44,055 nucleotides of DNA, taken from positions 1 through 44,055 of the forward strand of contig JAAXUP010000010.1 in the NCBI GenBank assembly GCA_013335935.1, written 5' to 3'. Within the stretch, counting starts at the first letter, position 1, and every line of letters begins with the position of its first letter. This document shows positions 25,989-34,360 of the stretch, one piece after another. Source of the DNA: Eubacteriaceae bacterium. Lineage in GTDB: Bacteria > Bacillota > Clostridia > Eubacteriales > Alkalibacteraceae. The notes beneath the pieces are model-generated. The model had not been told where the DNA came from. It did not search any database and saw only the letters and a list, made by a program, of their open reading frames with translations. Position numbers and translations under genes: made by a program.

Positions 25989-26924
25989 TTGAAAAAAATC
26001 AGATCTATTCTTGCAGCAGTAATTATCCTGGCAGCAGTGACTTCCAGCGTTTTTGCCGGCTCGTTCTCAATAAATAAAAATGAAAACCTCATAAATGATG
26101 AATTGATCCCACTAAGCAGCGGAGAAGATAAATTGTATGCAATGCTTGATAATACCCTGAGCATGGATGCAGGCAGAAACATTTCTACCACTGCAGGAAA
26201 TATACAGATCAATGAAAGTCTGATCAGTCAGGGTGCAATAGGCATCAAATTTGATTACAGCGGAGATAAAAAAATAAAAATAGCCATCTCCAATAAAAAC
26301 GACACTGTGTATTACAATTATCTCACCAATGGAAGCTATGAAGTATTTCCTCTCCAATTCGGAAACGGAAGCTATGACATCAGCATCATGGAAAATTTGG
26401 AAGGCAACAAGTACACGGTTTTAAGCAGCTCAGTCGTTGAGCTTGATATTCCAGACCAGAATGTAGTCTTCTTGAATTCCACACAGACCGTGAAATGGTC
26501 TGGCGGGGATGAAAGTTCAACTTTGGCATTGGAAATTACAAAAAACTCTAAAACGGATACAGATAAGGTAAAAGCAATATACGCCTATATTATTGATAAA
26601 ATTGATTATGACTACAGTAAAATCGAAGGGATTGATTACACCTACATCCCGGATAACAATGCCACACTGGATTCCGGAAAAGGGATCTGCTACGATTATG
26701 CAGCACTCATGGCCTCCATGCTTCGAAGTGTGGGAGTGCCTGTAAAACTTGTCAAAGGTTATGGAGATTTTCAGCCGGAAACCTACCATGCCTGGAATGA
26801 AGTTCTCGTAGGGGGAGAATGGGTAACAATCGATACAACCTACGATGCTCAGCTTTACAGCGATGGTAAAAAAGTAGATATGGTAAAAGAAAGCAGTGCC
26901 TATGCTATCGTAAATGTTTATTGA
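25989..26924 (+). CDS. Secreted transglutaminase-like protein
   Basis: 311-residue protein with a signal peptide (KKIRSILAAVIILAAVTSSVFAG) and a C-terminal transglutaminase-like domain (Pfam Transglut_core type). The Cys-His-Asp triad is visible: C234 in GKGICYDYAALMASML, H267 in YHAWNEV and D282 in VTIDTTYD. Such domains may cross-link proteins or act as proteases. The N-terminal 170 residues look beta-rich and are unfamiliar. TTG 25989 is chosen because it gives the signal peptide and has AAGGAG before it; an upstream in-frame ATG at 25899 would translate the riboswitch. It follows the adhesin gene and shares its c-di-GMP control type. Confidence 0.9.
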   Translation: MKKIRSILAAVIILAAVTSSVFAGSFSINKNENLINDELIPLSSGEDKLYAMLDNTLSMDAGRNISTTAGNIQINESLISQGAIGIKFDYSGDKKIKIAISNKNDTVYYNYLTNGSYEVFPLQFGNGSYDISIMENLEGNKYTVLSSSVVELDIPDQNVVFLNSTQTVKWSGGDESSTLALEITKNSKTDTDKVKAIYAYIIDKIDYDYSKIEGIDYTYIPDNNATLDSGKGICYDYAALMASMLRSVGVPVKLVKGYGDFQPETYHAWNEVLVGGEWVTIDTTYDAQLYSDGKKVDMVKESSAYAIVNVY

Positions 26925-26994
26925 GCCGTTGATGCATCCGCTATAATTACTTATTAGCGATCATAATAATCCTTGTGAAAAGGTGGGAATCCCC

Positions 26995-27026
26995 AAAAGT
27001 TAATGTTTAACCGCATTAACTTTTTC
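26995..27026 (+). terminator. Intrinsic terminator after the transglutaminase-like gene
   Basis: AAAAGTTAATG (26995-27005) pairs with CATTAACTTTT (27014-27024); five T's end the hairpin. Confidence 0.85.
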
Positions 27027-27083
27027 CTATTTAGAGATTATTGAATTTTAATCCTTCCTTAATTTAATCAGTCATGGGAGTTG

Positions 27084-27092
27084 TGTTATAAT
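27084..27092 (+). promoter_or_regulatory. Extended -10 promoter of the cardiolipin synthase gene
   Basis: TGTTATAAT, an extended -10 box, 20 nt before the start codon. The -35 is weak (TTTAAT at 27063-27068, 18 nt spacer). Confidence 0.6.
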
Positions 27093-27111
27093 TAACTGAG
27101 GAGGGTTGAAC

Positions 27112-28560
27112 ATGTTTATTGCAACGACCTATAGTCTATCTATAGTACTGATCATAAACTTTATACTGACATTTATCATTATATTCCTGGAGAGGAAAAA
27201 CCCTCAGAGTACATATGCCTGGCTTTTGCTCCTGTGGATGATCCCTGCTGTAGGGTTTATTTTTTATTTGCTTTTCTCACAGAATCTTGCCCGAAGAAAA
27301 ATCTTTAAAATGTATTCAGAGGAAGTTGAACTGACAAACAGCCTCATTTTGCAGCAGAAAAAAGATCTGGCTGAGGATAAGATATTTTTTGACAGGAAGG
27401 CCAGAGAGAAATATAAAGATCTTATCTATTTCCACCAGAATCTTAGCGCGGCCTTATACACCAACAACAACAGTCTGGAGCTTTTTACCGATGGAAATGA
27501 GAAATTCGAAAGTCTCCTGGAAGATATAAAAAACGCAAAGCATCATGTCCACATGCAGTACTTTATTTTTCAAAGTGGATTACTTGGAAAAAGGATAATA
27601 GATGCCCTCATAGCTAAGGCACAAGAAGGACTTCAAGTCCGGCTTCTTTTTGATGACATGGGTGGCTATCATCTGACGAAATATGACTATGATGCTATGA
27701 TCAAAGCAGGGGTGAAGATCGCTCGATTTTTTCCTTCCAGGATAAAACTCCTAAACCTTAAAGCAAATTACCGAAACCACCGAAAGATCACCGTAATCGA
27801 TGGAGCCATAGGCTATATCGGCGGCTTTAATGTGGGGGACGAATATATTGGCCTTGATAAAAAGATGGGCTATTGGCGTGACTCACACCTGAGGATAGAA
27901 GGCTCTGCGGTTTATGAACTTCAGATGCGTTTTATCATGGATTGGCGGTCTGCCAACAAGGAAAGCATACGGTTGACCTATGATTATCTGCCTGTCACCT
28001 CGGAGGTTGGGCACGTGGGAGTACAGATCGTCTCTTCAGGCCCAGATGATGAAAATGAGCATATCAAACAAGGATACCTCAAGATGATTAATTCTGCCCG
28101 AGAATACATCTACATACAAACACCCTATTTTATTCCCGATCAATCCATATTTGAAGCGCTAAAGATTGCCGCTGTCTCCGGTGTGGATGTCAGAATCATG
28201 ATCCCCAACAAACCCGACCATGTATTTGTTTACTGGGCGACCTTCTCCTACGTGGGTGAGCTTTTAAAATACGGAGCTAAGATCTATATTTATAACAATG
28301 GCTTCATGCATGCCAAAACTATTGTGGCAGATGACGAGATTGCATCTGTTGGTACCTGCAATTTTGATATTAGAAGCTTCAGCCTGAATTTCGAGGTGAA
28401 CGCATTTATTTATGACCATGAATTTTCCTATTATATGAAGGAAGTTTTTATAGAGGATATGAAGGTGTCGGAACGTCTCAATATTAATCTTTACCGAAAC
28501 CGCTCAATTATCATTAAAATGAAAGAATCCATATCCAGACTGTTTTCACCGTTACTATAA
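27112..28560 (+). CDS. cls: Cardiolipin synthase, phospholipase D family
   Basis: Makes cardiolipin from two phosphatidylglycerols in the membrane. The 482-residue protein has two N-terminal membrane segments (IVLIINFILTFIIIFL and WLLLLWMIPAVGFIFYLLF) and two HKD motifs: H223 in NHRKITVIDGAIGYIGGFN and H400 in MHAKTIVADDEIASVGTCN. PYFIPDQSIFEALKIAA is also typical. ATG 27112 is chosen because GAGGAGGG lies seven bases upstream; TTG 27106 is too close to it. The gene abuts the patatin-like gene, forming a small lipid-related operon. Confidence 0.94.
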   Translation: MFIATTYSLSIVLIINFILTFIIIFLERKNPQSTYAWLLLLWMIPAVGFIFYLLFSQNLARRKIFKMYSEEVELTNSLILQQKKDLAEDKIFFDRKAREKYKDLIYFHQNLSAALYTNNNSLELFTDGNEKFESLLEDIKNAKHHVHMQYFIFQSGLLGKRIIDALIAKAQEGLQVRLLFDDMGGYHLTKYDYDAMIKAGVKIARFFPSRIKLLNLKANYRNHRKITVIDGAIGYIGGFNVGDEYIGLDKKMGYWRDSHLRIEGSAVYELQMRFIMDWRSANKESIRLTYDYLPVTSEVGHVGVQIVSSGPDDENEHIKQGYLKMINSAREYIYIQTPYFIPDQSIFEALKIAAVSGVDVRIMIPNKPDHVFVYWATFSYVGELLKYGAKIYIYNNGFMHAKTIVADDEIASVGTCNFDIRSFSLNFEVNAFIYDHEFSYYMKEVFIEDMKVSERLNINLYRNRSIIIKMKESISRLFSPLL

Positions 28561-28577
28561 TGAAAGAAGGTAACCAC

Positions 28578-29345
28578 ATGTTAGGAATTGTACTTGAAGG
28601 CGGGGGCGGGAAAGGCGCTTATCAGATGGGTGCCTGGAAAGCACTGAGAGAACTAAATATCCAGTACCATGGGGTAGTAGGCACCTCTGTAGGAGCCCTC
28701 AATGCGGCCATAATGGTCCAGGGGGACTACGAACCTGCGTATGATCTTTGGAGAAATATGAATCCTTTAAAAGTATTGAATGAAGACGAAGGGCTCATTG
28801 AAAGAATCATGAGTTATAGCTTTACGGCTGAAGACATAGAAGGGTACAAAAAAGAATTACGGGATGTGTTCGGAATTGAAGGCCTGGATATTACGCCTTT
28901 CAAGGAAATGCTGGATCGAATGGTGGATGAAAGCAGGATCAGAAAAAGCCCTAAGGATTTCGGCCTTGTAACCATCGATGTAGACAAAAATCAGGGACTT
29001 GAGGTTTTCAAGGAGGATATTCCCATGGGGCTCCTCAAAGATTATCTCATCGCCAGCAGCTTCCTGCCGGTTTTCAAGGAAGAAAGACTTCACGGCAAGA
29101 TATATCTCGATGGCGGATTTTACAACAATCTTCCTACCAGGATGCTTGTGAGTAAAGGTTATAAAGATTTGATCGTGATAAGACTCAACAACCGGGAACT
29201 TCAGTTCCCAGTGGATGAATCCTGCCTGAATATCATTAAAATCATCCCAGGAGAAGATCTGGGAAGCGCCATGGATTTTACAAACGAGCATGTGAATTAC
29301 AACATGGAACTGGGTTATAAAGATGCAATGAAGGTATTGGGATAA
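28578..29345 (+). CDS. Patatin-like phospholipase
   Basis: Lipid acyl hydrolase of the patatin family, 255 residues, with no signal peptide. LEGGGGKGAYQMGAW gives the oxyanion loop, GTSVG holds the nucleophile S37, and DGGFYNN holds the Asp of the dyad (D178). RssA-like bacterial members have this compact layout. ATG 28578 has AGAAGG before it; an ATG at 28560 overlaps the cls stop and would put the SD inside the gene. Co-transcription with cls suggests phospholipid turnover; the substrate is not known. Confidence 0.92.
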   Translation: MLGIVLEGGGGKGAYQMGAWKALRELNIQYHGVVGTSVGALNAAIMVQGDYEPAYDLWRNMNPLKVLNEDEGLIERIMSYSFTAEDIEGYKKELRDVFGIEGLDITPFKEMLDRMVDESRIRKSPKDFGLVTIDVDKNQGLEVFKEDIPMGLLKDYLIASSFLPVFKEERLHGKIYLDGGFYNNLPTRMLVSKGYKDLIVIRLNNRELQFPVDESCLNIIKIIPGEDLGSAMDFTNEHVNYNMELGYKDAMKVLG

Positions 29346-29504
29346 AGCTAGAAATATGGTAGAATGTAAAGCGTGAAATATGGTGGTTTGGTAGTTTGCC
29401 ACAGATTAAATAAGCTAAATCAACGATTTATTTCAACTAAATGGCTGTTGACTGCAACTAGCGACTAGCGACTAGTTACTGGCGACTAGTATGGAGGTAT
29501 TAAA
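29346..29504 (+). repeat. Short tandem repeats in the ddl leader
   Basis: CGACTAG occurs three times and a variant once between about 29455 and 29490, just before the ddl ribosome binding site. The rest of this 159 nt gap is A/T-rich with no clear promoter or terminator. Confidence 0.6.
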
Positions 29505-30554
29505 TTGTCAAAAATCAAGGTAGGAATATTGTTCGGAGGCAGATCGGGTGAACATGAGGTTTCCCTTATGTCTGCAGCAAATGTCATAGAAGCCATCGAT
29601 AAAGAAAAATATGAGGTGGTACAACTTGGGATCGATCGGGAAGGCCAGTGGTACATCTATAATGGAGACAAGGACAGGATTAAGGATGGATCCTGGATCG
29701 AGGATGAAGAAAATCTTGTGAAGGATTTTTCCATCTTCCATGATCCCCTTATTGATGCTGTCGATGTTTTCTTTCCTGTACTTCATGGGCCTAATGGAGA
29801 AGACGGAACGGTTCAGGGGCTGCTTAAGCTTCTCAGAAAGCCTTTTGTGGGCTGCGGAGTCCTTGCTTCTGCAGTAGGAATGGATAAAGTCGTCTGCAAA
29901 AAAATATTCAGTGATGCCGGACTGCCTCAAGGAGAGTTTTTGTCCTTTTTAAGGAATTCTTGGTCCAAGGATCAGCTGGGAATCATCAAAGCTGTGGAGA
30001 AGACTATAGGTTACCCATGCTTCATCAAACCGGCAAATATGGGCTCAAGCGTCGGGATTTCAAAAGCCCACGGTAGGGAAGAACTGATCACTGGGATCAA
30101 TGAAGCCAAAAGATATGACACTAAAATACTTGTTGAAGCGAACATCAACTGCAGAGAAGTGGAATGCGCGGTTTTAGGGAATGAAGAACCAAAAGCCTCA
30201 GTGCTGGGAGAAATTGTCCCTTCCAAAGAATTTTACGACTATCAGTCAAAATATTTTGATGGTGACAAGTCTGTCCTGATTATCCCTGCGAATCTTTCTG
30301 AGGAACTGACTGCAAAGGTCAGAGACTACGCGGTGAAAGCCTACCAGGCAATAGATGGCTCAGGTCTTTCACGAGTTGATTTTTTTGTAGAGAAGGAAAC
30401 GGATGAAATTTATATCAATGAAATTAATACCCTCCCAGGGTTTACAAATATCAGCATGTATCCAAAACTTTGGGAAGCAACCGGGATCTCCTATCATGAT
30501 TTGATCATCAAACTTATCGACCTGGCTTTTGAAAAATTTGAGAACGACAATTAA
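29505..30554 (+). CDS. ddl: D-alanine--D-alanine ligase
   Basis: ATP-grasp ligase joining two D-Ala for peptidoglycan precursors. It has 349 residues with GGRSGEHEVSLMSA at the N terminus, FPVLHGPNGEDGTVQGLL, PCFIKPANMGSSVGISKA and EINTLPGFTNISMYP. The omega-loop reads SKEFYDYQSKY with the Tyr of D-Ala-D-Ala enzymes, so D-lactate specificity is not indicated. TTG 29505 is the start, with GGAGGT six bases upstream. A REP palindrome and a terminator follow. Confidence 0.96.
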   Translation: MSKIKVGILFGGRSGEHEVSLMSAANVIEAIDKEKYEVVQLGIDREGQWYIYNGDKDRIKDGSWIEDEENLVKDFSIFHDPLIDAVDVFFPVLHGPNGEDGTVQGLLKLLRKPFVGCGVLASAVGMDKVVCKKIFSDAGLPQGEFLSFLRNSWSKDQLGIIKAVEKTIGYPCFIKPANMGSSVGISKAHGREELITGINEAKRYDTKILVEANINCREVECAVLGNEEPKASVLGEIVPSKEFYDYQSKYFDGDKSVLIIPANLSEELTAKVRDYAVKAYQAIDGSGLSRVDFFVEKETDEIYINEINTLPGFTNISMYPKLWEATGISYHDLIIKLIDLAFEKFENDN

Positions 30555-30582
30555 AGACAATGTACAATGTACGATTCAATTT

Positions 30583-30606
30583 GTAGGGGCGAACACTGTT
30601 CGTCCG
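30583..30606 (+). repeat. REP-like palindrome (copy 1)
   Basis: 24 nt built on the palindrome GGGCGAACA-N-TGTTCGCCC (one T for C in the right arm), preceded by GTAG. Two further copies lie inside the RAYT gene at 38411 and 38598. The preceding TACAATGTACGATTCAATTT resembles intergenic sequence at 38811-38840 and 43350-43375. Confidence 0.85.
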
Positions 30607-30607
30607 A

Positions 30608-30636
30608 AAAACAGCCGAAAAAAATTCGGCTGTTTT
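30608..30636 (+). terminator. Intrinsic terminator after ddl
   Basis: AAAACAGCCGAA pairs with TTCGGCTGTTTT around a short A-loop. It lies 2 nt after the REP copy. Confidence 0.85.
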
Positions 30637-30637
30637 C

Positions 30638-30666
30638 TTGTACACTACAATTAAAAATGATAGAAT
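30638..30666 (+). promoter_or_regulatory. Promoter of the DUF1934-argS pair
   Basis: TTGTAC at 30638-30643, a 17 nt spacer and TAGAAT at 30661-30666. Confidence 0.65.
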
Positions 30667-30699
30667 GAATTTCAATCTGTTAGTAGAAAGGGTAATACA

Positions 30700-31128
30700 A
30701 TGAAAAATAAAAAGATCTGGCTGTCCATATCGGGCAGGACGAAGCATGTAGAAGGCAATGAAGATGTTATCGAGCTTATCACTGAAGGTGAAATATATAA
30801 AAAATTGAAAAGTGATTATATCATATATGATGAAACCGAAGTTTCAGGACTTAAGGGGACAACGACCACTCTTGAGATCGATGAGGACAAAATTTCCATC
30901 ATGAGACTGGGTACGACCAATTCTCACATGACCTTTGAAAAAGGCAGAAAAAATTTCAACACCTATTCCACTCCCTATGGGGATCTTACCATGAGTGTGT
31001 ATACGGAGAACCTGGATGTCAATTACAACAGCGACCATCTCCCGACTAAAATCCATGTGGATTACAATGTGGAAATCCAGGGACTTATGTCCTCGGACAA
31101 TGTTCTGAACATTGAAGTCAAACATTAG
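30700..31128 (+). CDS. DUF1934 family protein (YwiB-like)
   Basis: 142-residue protein of the DUF1934/YwiB family, a small calycin-like beta-barrel of unknown role. Visible signs are the N-terminal SISGRTKHVEG, YIIYDETEVSGLKGTTTTLEI and the TPYGDLTMSVYTENLDVNY stretch. It has no signal peptide. GAAAGGG precedes the ATG. It ends 11 nt before argS, the same pairing seen in Bacillus subtilis (ywiB-argS), which supports the call. Confidence 0.88.
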   Translation: MKNKKIWLSISGRTKHVEGNEDVIELITEGEIYKKLKSDYIIYDETEVSGLKGTTTTLEIDEDKISIMRLGTTNSHMTFEKGRKNFNTYSTPYGDLTMSVYTENLDVNYNSDHLPTKIHVDYNVEIQGLMSSDNVLNIEVKH

Positions 31129-31139
31129 AGGAGGCAGTT

Positions 31140-32816
31140 ATGAAATATACTTTAATTGAGATCAAGAAAAATTTGATAAAGGCAATCGAAGAGAGTGTGG
31201 GAAAGGCTATTGCTTCAGGAGCTTTTTCAGCCGATAGTCTCCCGGAAATCATCATAGAGGTCCCAAGGGAAAAGGCTTTTGGTGATTTTTCCACGAATAT
31301 AGCCATGCAGCTTCCAAAACTTACAAAAAAATCGCCGAAATTCCTGGCTGAGGAAATCATCAAGAATTTTGATATGACAGGTACCCTGGTGGAAAAGATC
31401 GAAATTGCAGGACCGGGTTTTATCAATTTCACTCTGGAATCAGACTGGATCTACGGCGTTCTGAAAGATATCGACAGACTTAAGGAGAGCTACGGCAGGA
31501 CTGAGGCTGGCAAAGGAAAAACCGTAAACGTAGAATTTATCAGTGCCAATCCAACGGGACCCATGCATATGGGAAATGCGAGAGGCGGCGCTATTGGCGA
31601 TGGTATGGCTTCCATCCTGGACTGGGCCGGTTACGAAGTTACGAGAGAATTCTATATCAATGATGCAGGAAACCAGATCGCAAAATTTGGGCAGTCCCTG
31701 GAGGCCAGATACCTTCAGATAAACGGAATGGATGTACAGTTCCCTGAAGATGGCTACAAAGGGGAAGACATCACTGTCCATATGGAAGAATTCACAAAAA
31801 TCCATGGGGACAAGTATGTTGAGATGGAAAGTTCTGCGAGAAAGCAGGCTTTCATAGAATACGCTCTGGAGAAGAACCTGACTAAAATCAAGGAAGACCT
31901 GGGGGGCTATGGGATCACCTACGATGTGTGGTTTAATGAAAGCAGCCTATATGAAAGCGGCGAAGTCATCAAGACCATTGACGAGCTTACCCAACGGGGA
32001 CATACCTATGAAAAGGATGGCGCCATCTGGTTTAAGGCTACTGATTTTGGCCTGGAGAAGGACGATGTACTTATTCGTAACAATGAGATTCCCACTTATT
32101 TTGCCGCGGATATTGCCTATCATGTCAATAAATTGAGAACACGAAAATTTGACTGGTCCATCAATGTCTGGGGTGCGGATCACCACGGCCACGTTGCCCG
32201 AATGAAGGCGGCCCTTGAGGCCATGGGCCTATCAGGGGACAGGCTTGACGTCATTATCATGCAGCTGGTAAGACTTACACGAAAAGGCGAGACAGCCAGA
32301 ATGTCTAAAAGACAGGGAAACATGGTCACTTTATCCGATCTTATCGAGGAAGTTGGCACAGATGCCGCAAGATTTTTCTTCAACCTCAGGTCACCGGAGA
32401 GTCATTTCGATTTTGATCTGGATCTCGCTGTGGAAGAATCCAATGAGAATCCGGTATTCTATGTCCAGTATGCCCATGCAAGGATATCCAGCATATTGCG
32501 GCAGATCGAGGATGACCTGACTAAGGTGAAACTTGACTATACCCTCCTCAAAGCGAAGGAAGAAAGGGAACTCATGGAGATCCTTGCCATTTTCCCGGAT
32601 GAGATCACCGGCGCCGCAGCTAAAATGGATCCAAGCCGAATTACCAGGTACGCCATGGATGTGGCTGCTAATTTCCATTCCTTCTATAATGCCTGCAGGG
32701 TAAAATCCGAAGATATTGAACTCATGAAAGCTAGATTAGAACTTGTTAAAGGGGTAAAACTTGTCCTGAAAAACATAACAGAAATCCTTGGAATTAACGC
32801 ACCGGAAAGAATGTAA
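31140..32816 (+). CDS. argS: Arginyl-tRNA synthetase
   Basis: Class I aminoacyl-tRNA synthetase charging tRNA-Arg. It has 558 residues with an N-terminal ArgRS Add-1 domain (residues 1-110), the HIGH-type motif in NPTGPMHMGNARGG, INVWGADHHGHVARMKAA, the KMSKS-type motif in ARMSKRQGN, and an anticodon-binding DALR domain at the C terminus (residues 435-558). GAGGAGG lies before the ATG. It shares a transcript with the DUF1934 gene and ends at a strong terminator. Confidence 0.97.
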   Translation: MKYTLIEIKKNLIKAIEESVGKAIASGAFSADSLPEIIIEVPREKAFGDFSTNIAMQLPKLTKKSPKFLAEEIIKNFDMTGTLVEKIEIAGPGFINFTLESDWIYGVLKDIDRLKESYGRTEAGKGKTVNVEFISANPTGPMHMGNARGGAIGDGMASILDWAGYEVTREFYINDAGNQIAKFGQSLEARYLQINGMDVQFPEDGYKGEDITVHMEEFTKIHGDKYVEMESSARKQAFIEYALEKNLTKIKEDLGGYGITYDVWFNESSLYESGEVIKTIDELTQRGHTYEKDGAIWFKATDFGLEKDDVLIRNNEIPTYFAADIAYHVNKLRTRKFDWSINVWGADHHGHVARMKAALEAMGLSGDRLDVIIMQLVRLTRKGETARMSKRQGNMVTLSDLIEEVGTDAARFFFNLRSPESHFDFDLDLAVEESNENPVFYVQYAHARISSILRQIEDDLTKVKLDYTLLKAKEERELMEILAIFPDEITGAAAKMDPSRITRYAMDVAANFHSFYNACRVKSEDIELMKARLELVKGVKLVLKNITEILGINAPERM

Positions 32817-32839
32817 AATTACATATGTAACCCAAGTAA

Positions 32840-32876
32840 CGAGAATGTAATTATTTACTTTACATTCTCGTTTTTT
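32840..32876 (+). terminator. Intrinsic terminator after argS
   Basis: Perfect 11 bp stem CGAGAATGTAA / TTACATTCTCG with a 9 nt loop and six T's. Its right arm contains the -35 box of the next promoter. Confidence 0.93.
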
Positions 32877-32886
32877 ATGATAAAAT
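32859..32886 (+). promoter_or_regulatory. Promoter of the first PilX-like gene
   Basis: TTTACA at 32859-32864, a 16 nt spacer and TAAAAT at 32881-32886 with TG one base upstream. The same boxes, followed by N8 and TAATTATA, occur before the second PilX-like gene. Confidence 0.7.
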
Positions 32887-32923
32887 TTATTCAAGTAATT
32901 ATAGTTAAATTTGGGGGATGCAT

Positions 32924-34177
32924 ATGAAAAACAGAAAGAACCAGGAGGGAATGGTGCTGGCATTTGTCATTATCGTTGGGGCGATCATGATTTTAACCGG
33001 TACGGCACTGCTTGCGGGCTCAGTTATGGAAGTAAAAACCGGAAATTTTGTCCAGCGGGATACCCAGGCCTATTTTACAGCAAGATCAGCCGTTGATGCC
33101 TTGAGCTCAAAGGTGGTCAAAGGCAATGTACAGCTTAATGATGGTGACGTGTACACAGGCAACATCGGTGATGATACATTTACCATCACCGTAACTAAAA
33201 ATGGAAGCAAGTATACTCTTGAATCTGAGGGAGTATCCAAGGATCAGGAGGACATCGTCGAACTGGTGATGGAGGAAAAGGAAGAAGTGGCAAATACTTT
33301 ATATGTTGAAACCGCAATCTTCGGCAAAACCTCCGTCAATATCGGAGGTAATGGATCCATTATCGGTGGAATCGGCACAAATGCAAAGGAAAGCGCAAAT
33401 CCTATAACCATAGGAGGTAGTGCCAGCGTTTCGATTTTACCGCCATATTATGATATGAATTACCCCTTACCGGATCCGAAACTGCCGGCTTTTCCGGTAA
33501 ATGCGGTCACTGCTGATCTGACGGTAAGTGGTTCCCAGACAATCGATCTGGGAAATGCAACCGTATTTTACGATGTTTTGAAAGTCGAGGCTGGTGGAGT
33601 ACTGACCATCAATCAAAATGGCAGCAATTCAGTTCTATCGGTTAACAGTTTGATAGTTTCTAAAGCATCCAATGGAAAAGACAAAAAACCAGCAGGGGAG
33701 ATCATCATTAAGAGCGGAAGCAAAGCCCAGGTTTACATAAATTCAATTCTCACCATCAGCGGTAAGGTGAATCAGGATGCTACTCTAAACCATAAAAAGC
33801 TGGAAATCTACTACAACGGAACGGCTGCAAAACTTAGTATGGATGGGATATTGTGTTCCTATTTCCACTGCGGGAACATCAGTTTTGAAGCGATCGCCAA
33901 TAAAAGCGACTTCACAGGGGTCATTGTCAGCGGCTATACCGGTGAATTCAATATTAATGGAAATACCAGATCCTATAAAAATCTAATATATGCTCCTTTT
34001 GCAACCTTGAATAAAATCAACGGAAATGCCAACTACATGGGAAGCGTTGTCGTGAATATCGCAAAAGGAAACGGAACAGCCGGGATCACTTACTCACCGG
34101 TGGTTGAGGATGGCTATGAGCTGCCAGGGGTAATAATTCCTCCGAAAAAAACGCTCTCTGTATTAAATTATCAATAA
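32924..34177 (+). CDS. PilX-like pilus-associated protein (copy 1)
   Basis: 417-residue protein with a pilin-like N terminus: a short basic leader ending in EG, then a hydrophobic helix (MVLAFVIIVGAIMILTGTALL) and GNFVQRDTQAYFTARSAVDAL, the PilX_N pattern. Glu at position 5 of the mature pilin is absent, as in PilX proteins. The rest is rich in Gly, Asn and short beta-strands, probably a beta-solenoid, and ends with YAPFATLNKINGNANYMGS, a signature shared with copy 2. ATG 32924 is preferred to 32918 because GGGGGA lies at 32913-32918. Export by a type IV pilus or similar machine is inferred; its genes are not here. Confidence 0.78.
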   Translation: MKNRKNQEGMVLAFVIIVGAIMILTGTALLAGSVMEVKTGNFVQRDTQAYFTARSAVDALSSKVVKGNVQLNDGDVYTGNIGDDTFTITVTKNGSKYTLESEGVSKDQEDIVELVMEEKEEVANTLYVETAIFGKTSVNIGGNGSIIGGIGTNAKESANPITIGGSASVSILPPYYDMNYPLPDPKLPAFPVNAVTADLTVSGSQTIDLGNATVFYDVLKVEAGGVLTINQNGSNSVLSVNSLIVSKASNGKDKKPAGEIIIKSGSKAQVYINSILTISGKVNQDATLNHKKLEIYYNGTAAKLSMDGILCSYFHCGNISFEAIANKSDFTGVIVSGYTGEFNINGNTRSYKNLIYAPFATLNKINGNANYMGSVVVNIAKGNGTAGITYSPVVEDGYELPGVIIPPKKTLSVLNYQ

Positions 34178-34186
34178 TAAATTATA

Positions 34187-34215
34187 AGAGATTGCAGAGA
34201 ATGCAGTCTCTTTTT
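34187..34215 (+). terminator. Intrinsic terminator between the two PilX-like genes
   Basis: AGAGATTGCA pairs with TGCAGTCTCT (10 bp, one G-U, 5 nt loop) and is followed by a T-run. Confidence 0.85.
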
Positions 34216-34284
34216 GCGATATCATTGCCATATTCAGTTTAGATTATTTTTGCAGGGGTAAATTATCCATATAATCTAATTTAT

Positions 34285-34313
34285 TTTACAGATCACAAAG
34301 CGTGTGATAAAAT
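34285..34313 (+). promoter_or_regulatory. Promoter of the second PilX-like gene
   Basis: TTTACA at 34285-34290, a 17 nt spacer and TAAAAT at 34308-34313 with TG one base upstream; TAATTATA follows at the same distance as in the promoter at 32859. Confidence 0.72.
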
Positions 34314-34360
34314 TAGTATGAATAATTATATCCAAATAATGGATGAGCGGGGGATGCAGC

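Noticed and set aside
26925-26994. A fourth riboswitch upstream of the cardiolipin synthase gene
   Set aside because: The region contains a small GGG/CCC hairpin and a terminator but none of the conserved GEMM-I or other riboswitch cores I know.
28857-29402. A reverse-strand open frame of 181 codons
   Set aside because: It is antisense to the patatin-like gene, whose motifs are clear, and carries no recognisable protein features.
29455-29490. CGACTAG repeats as a small CRISPR array
   Set aside because: The units are 7-9 nt with no regular spacers and no cas genes are present; they are a simple tandem repeat.
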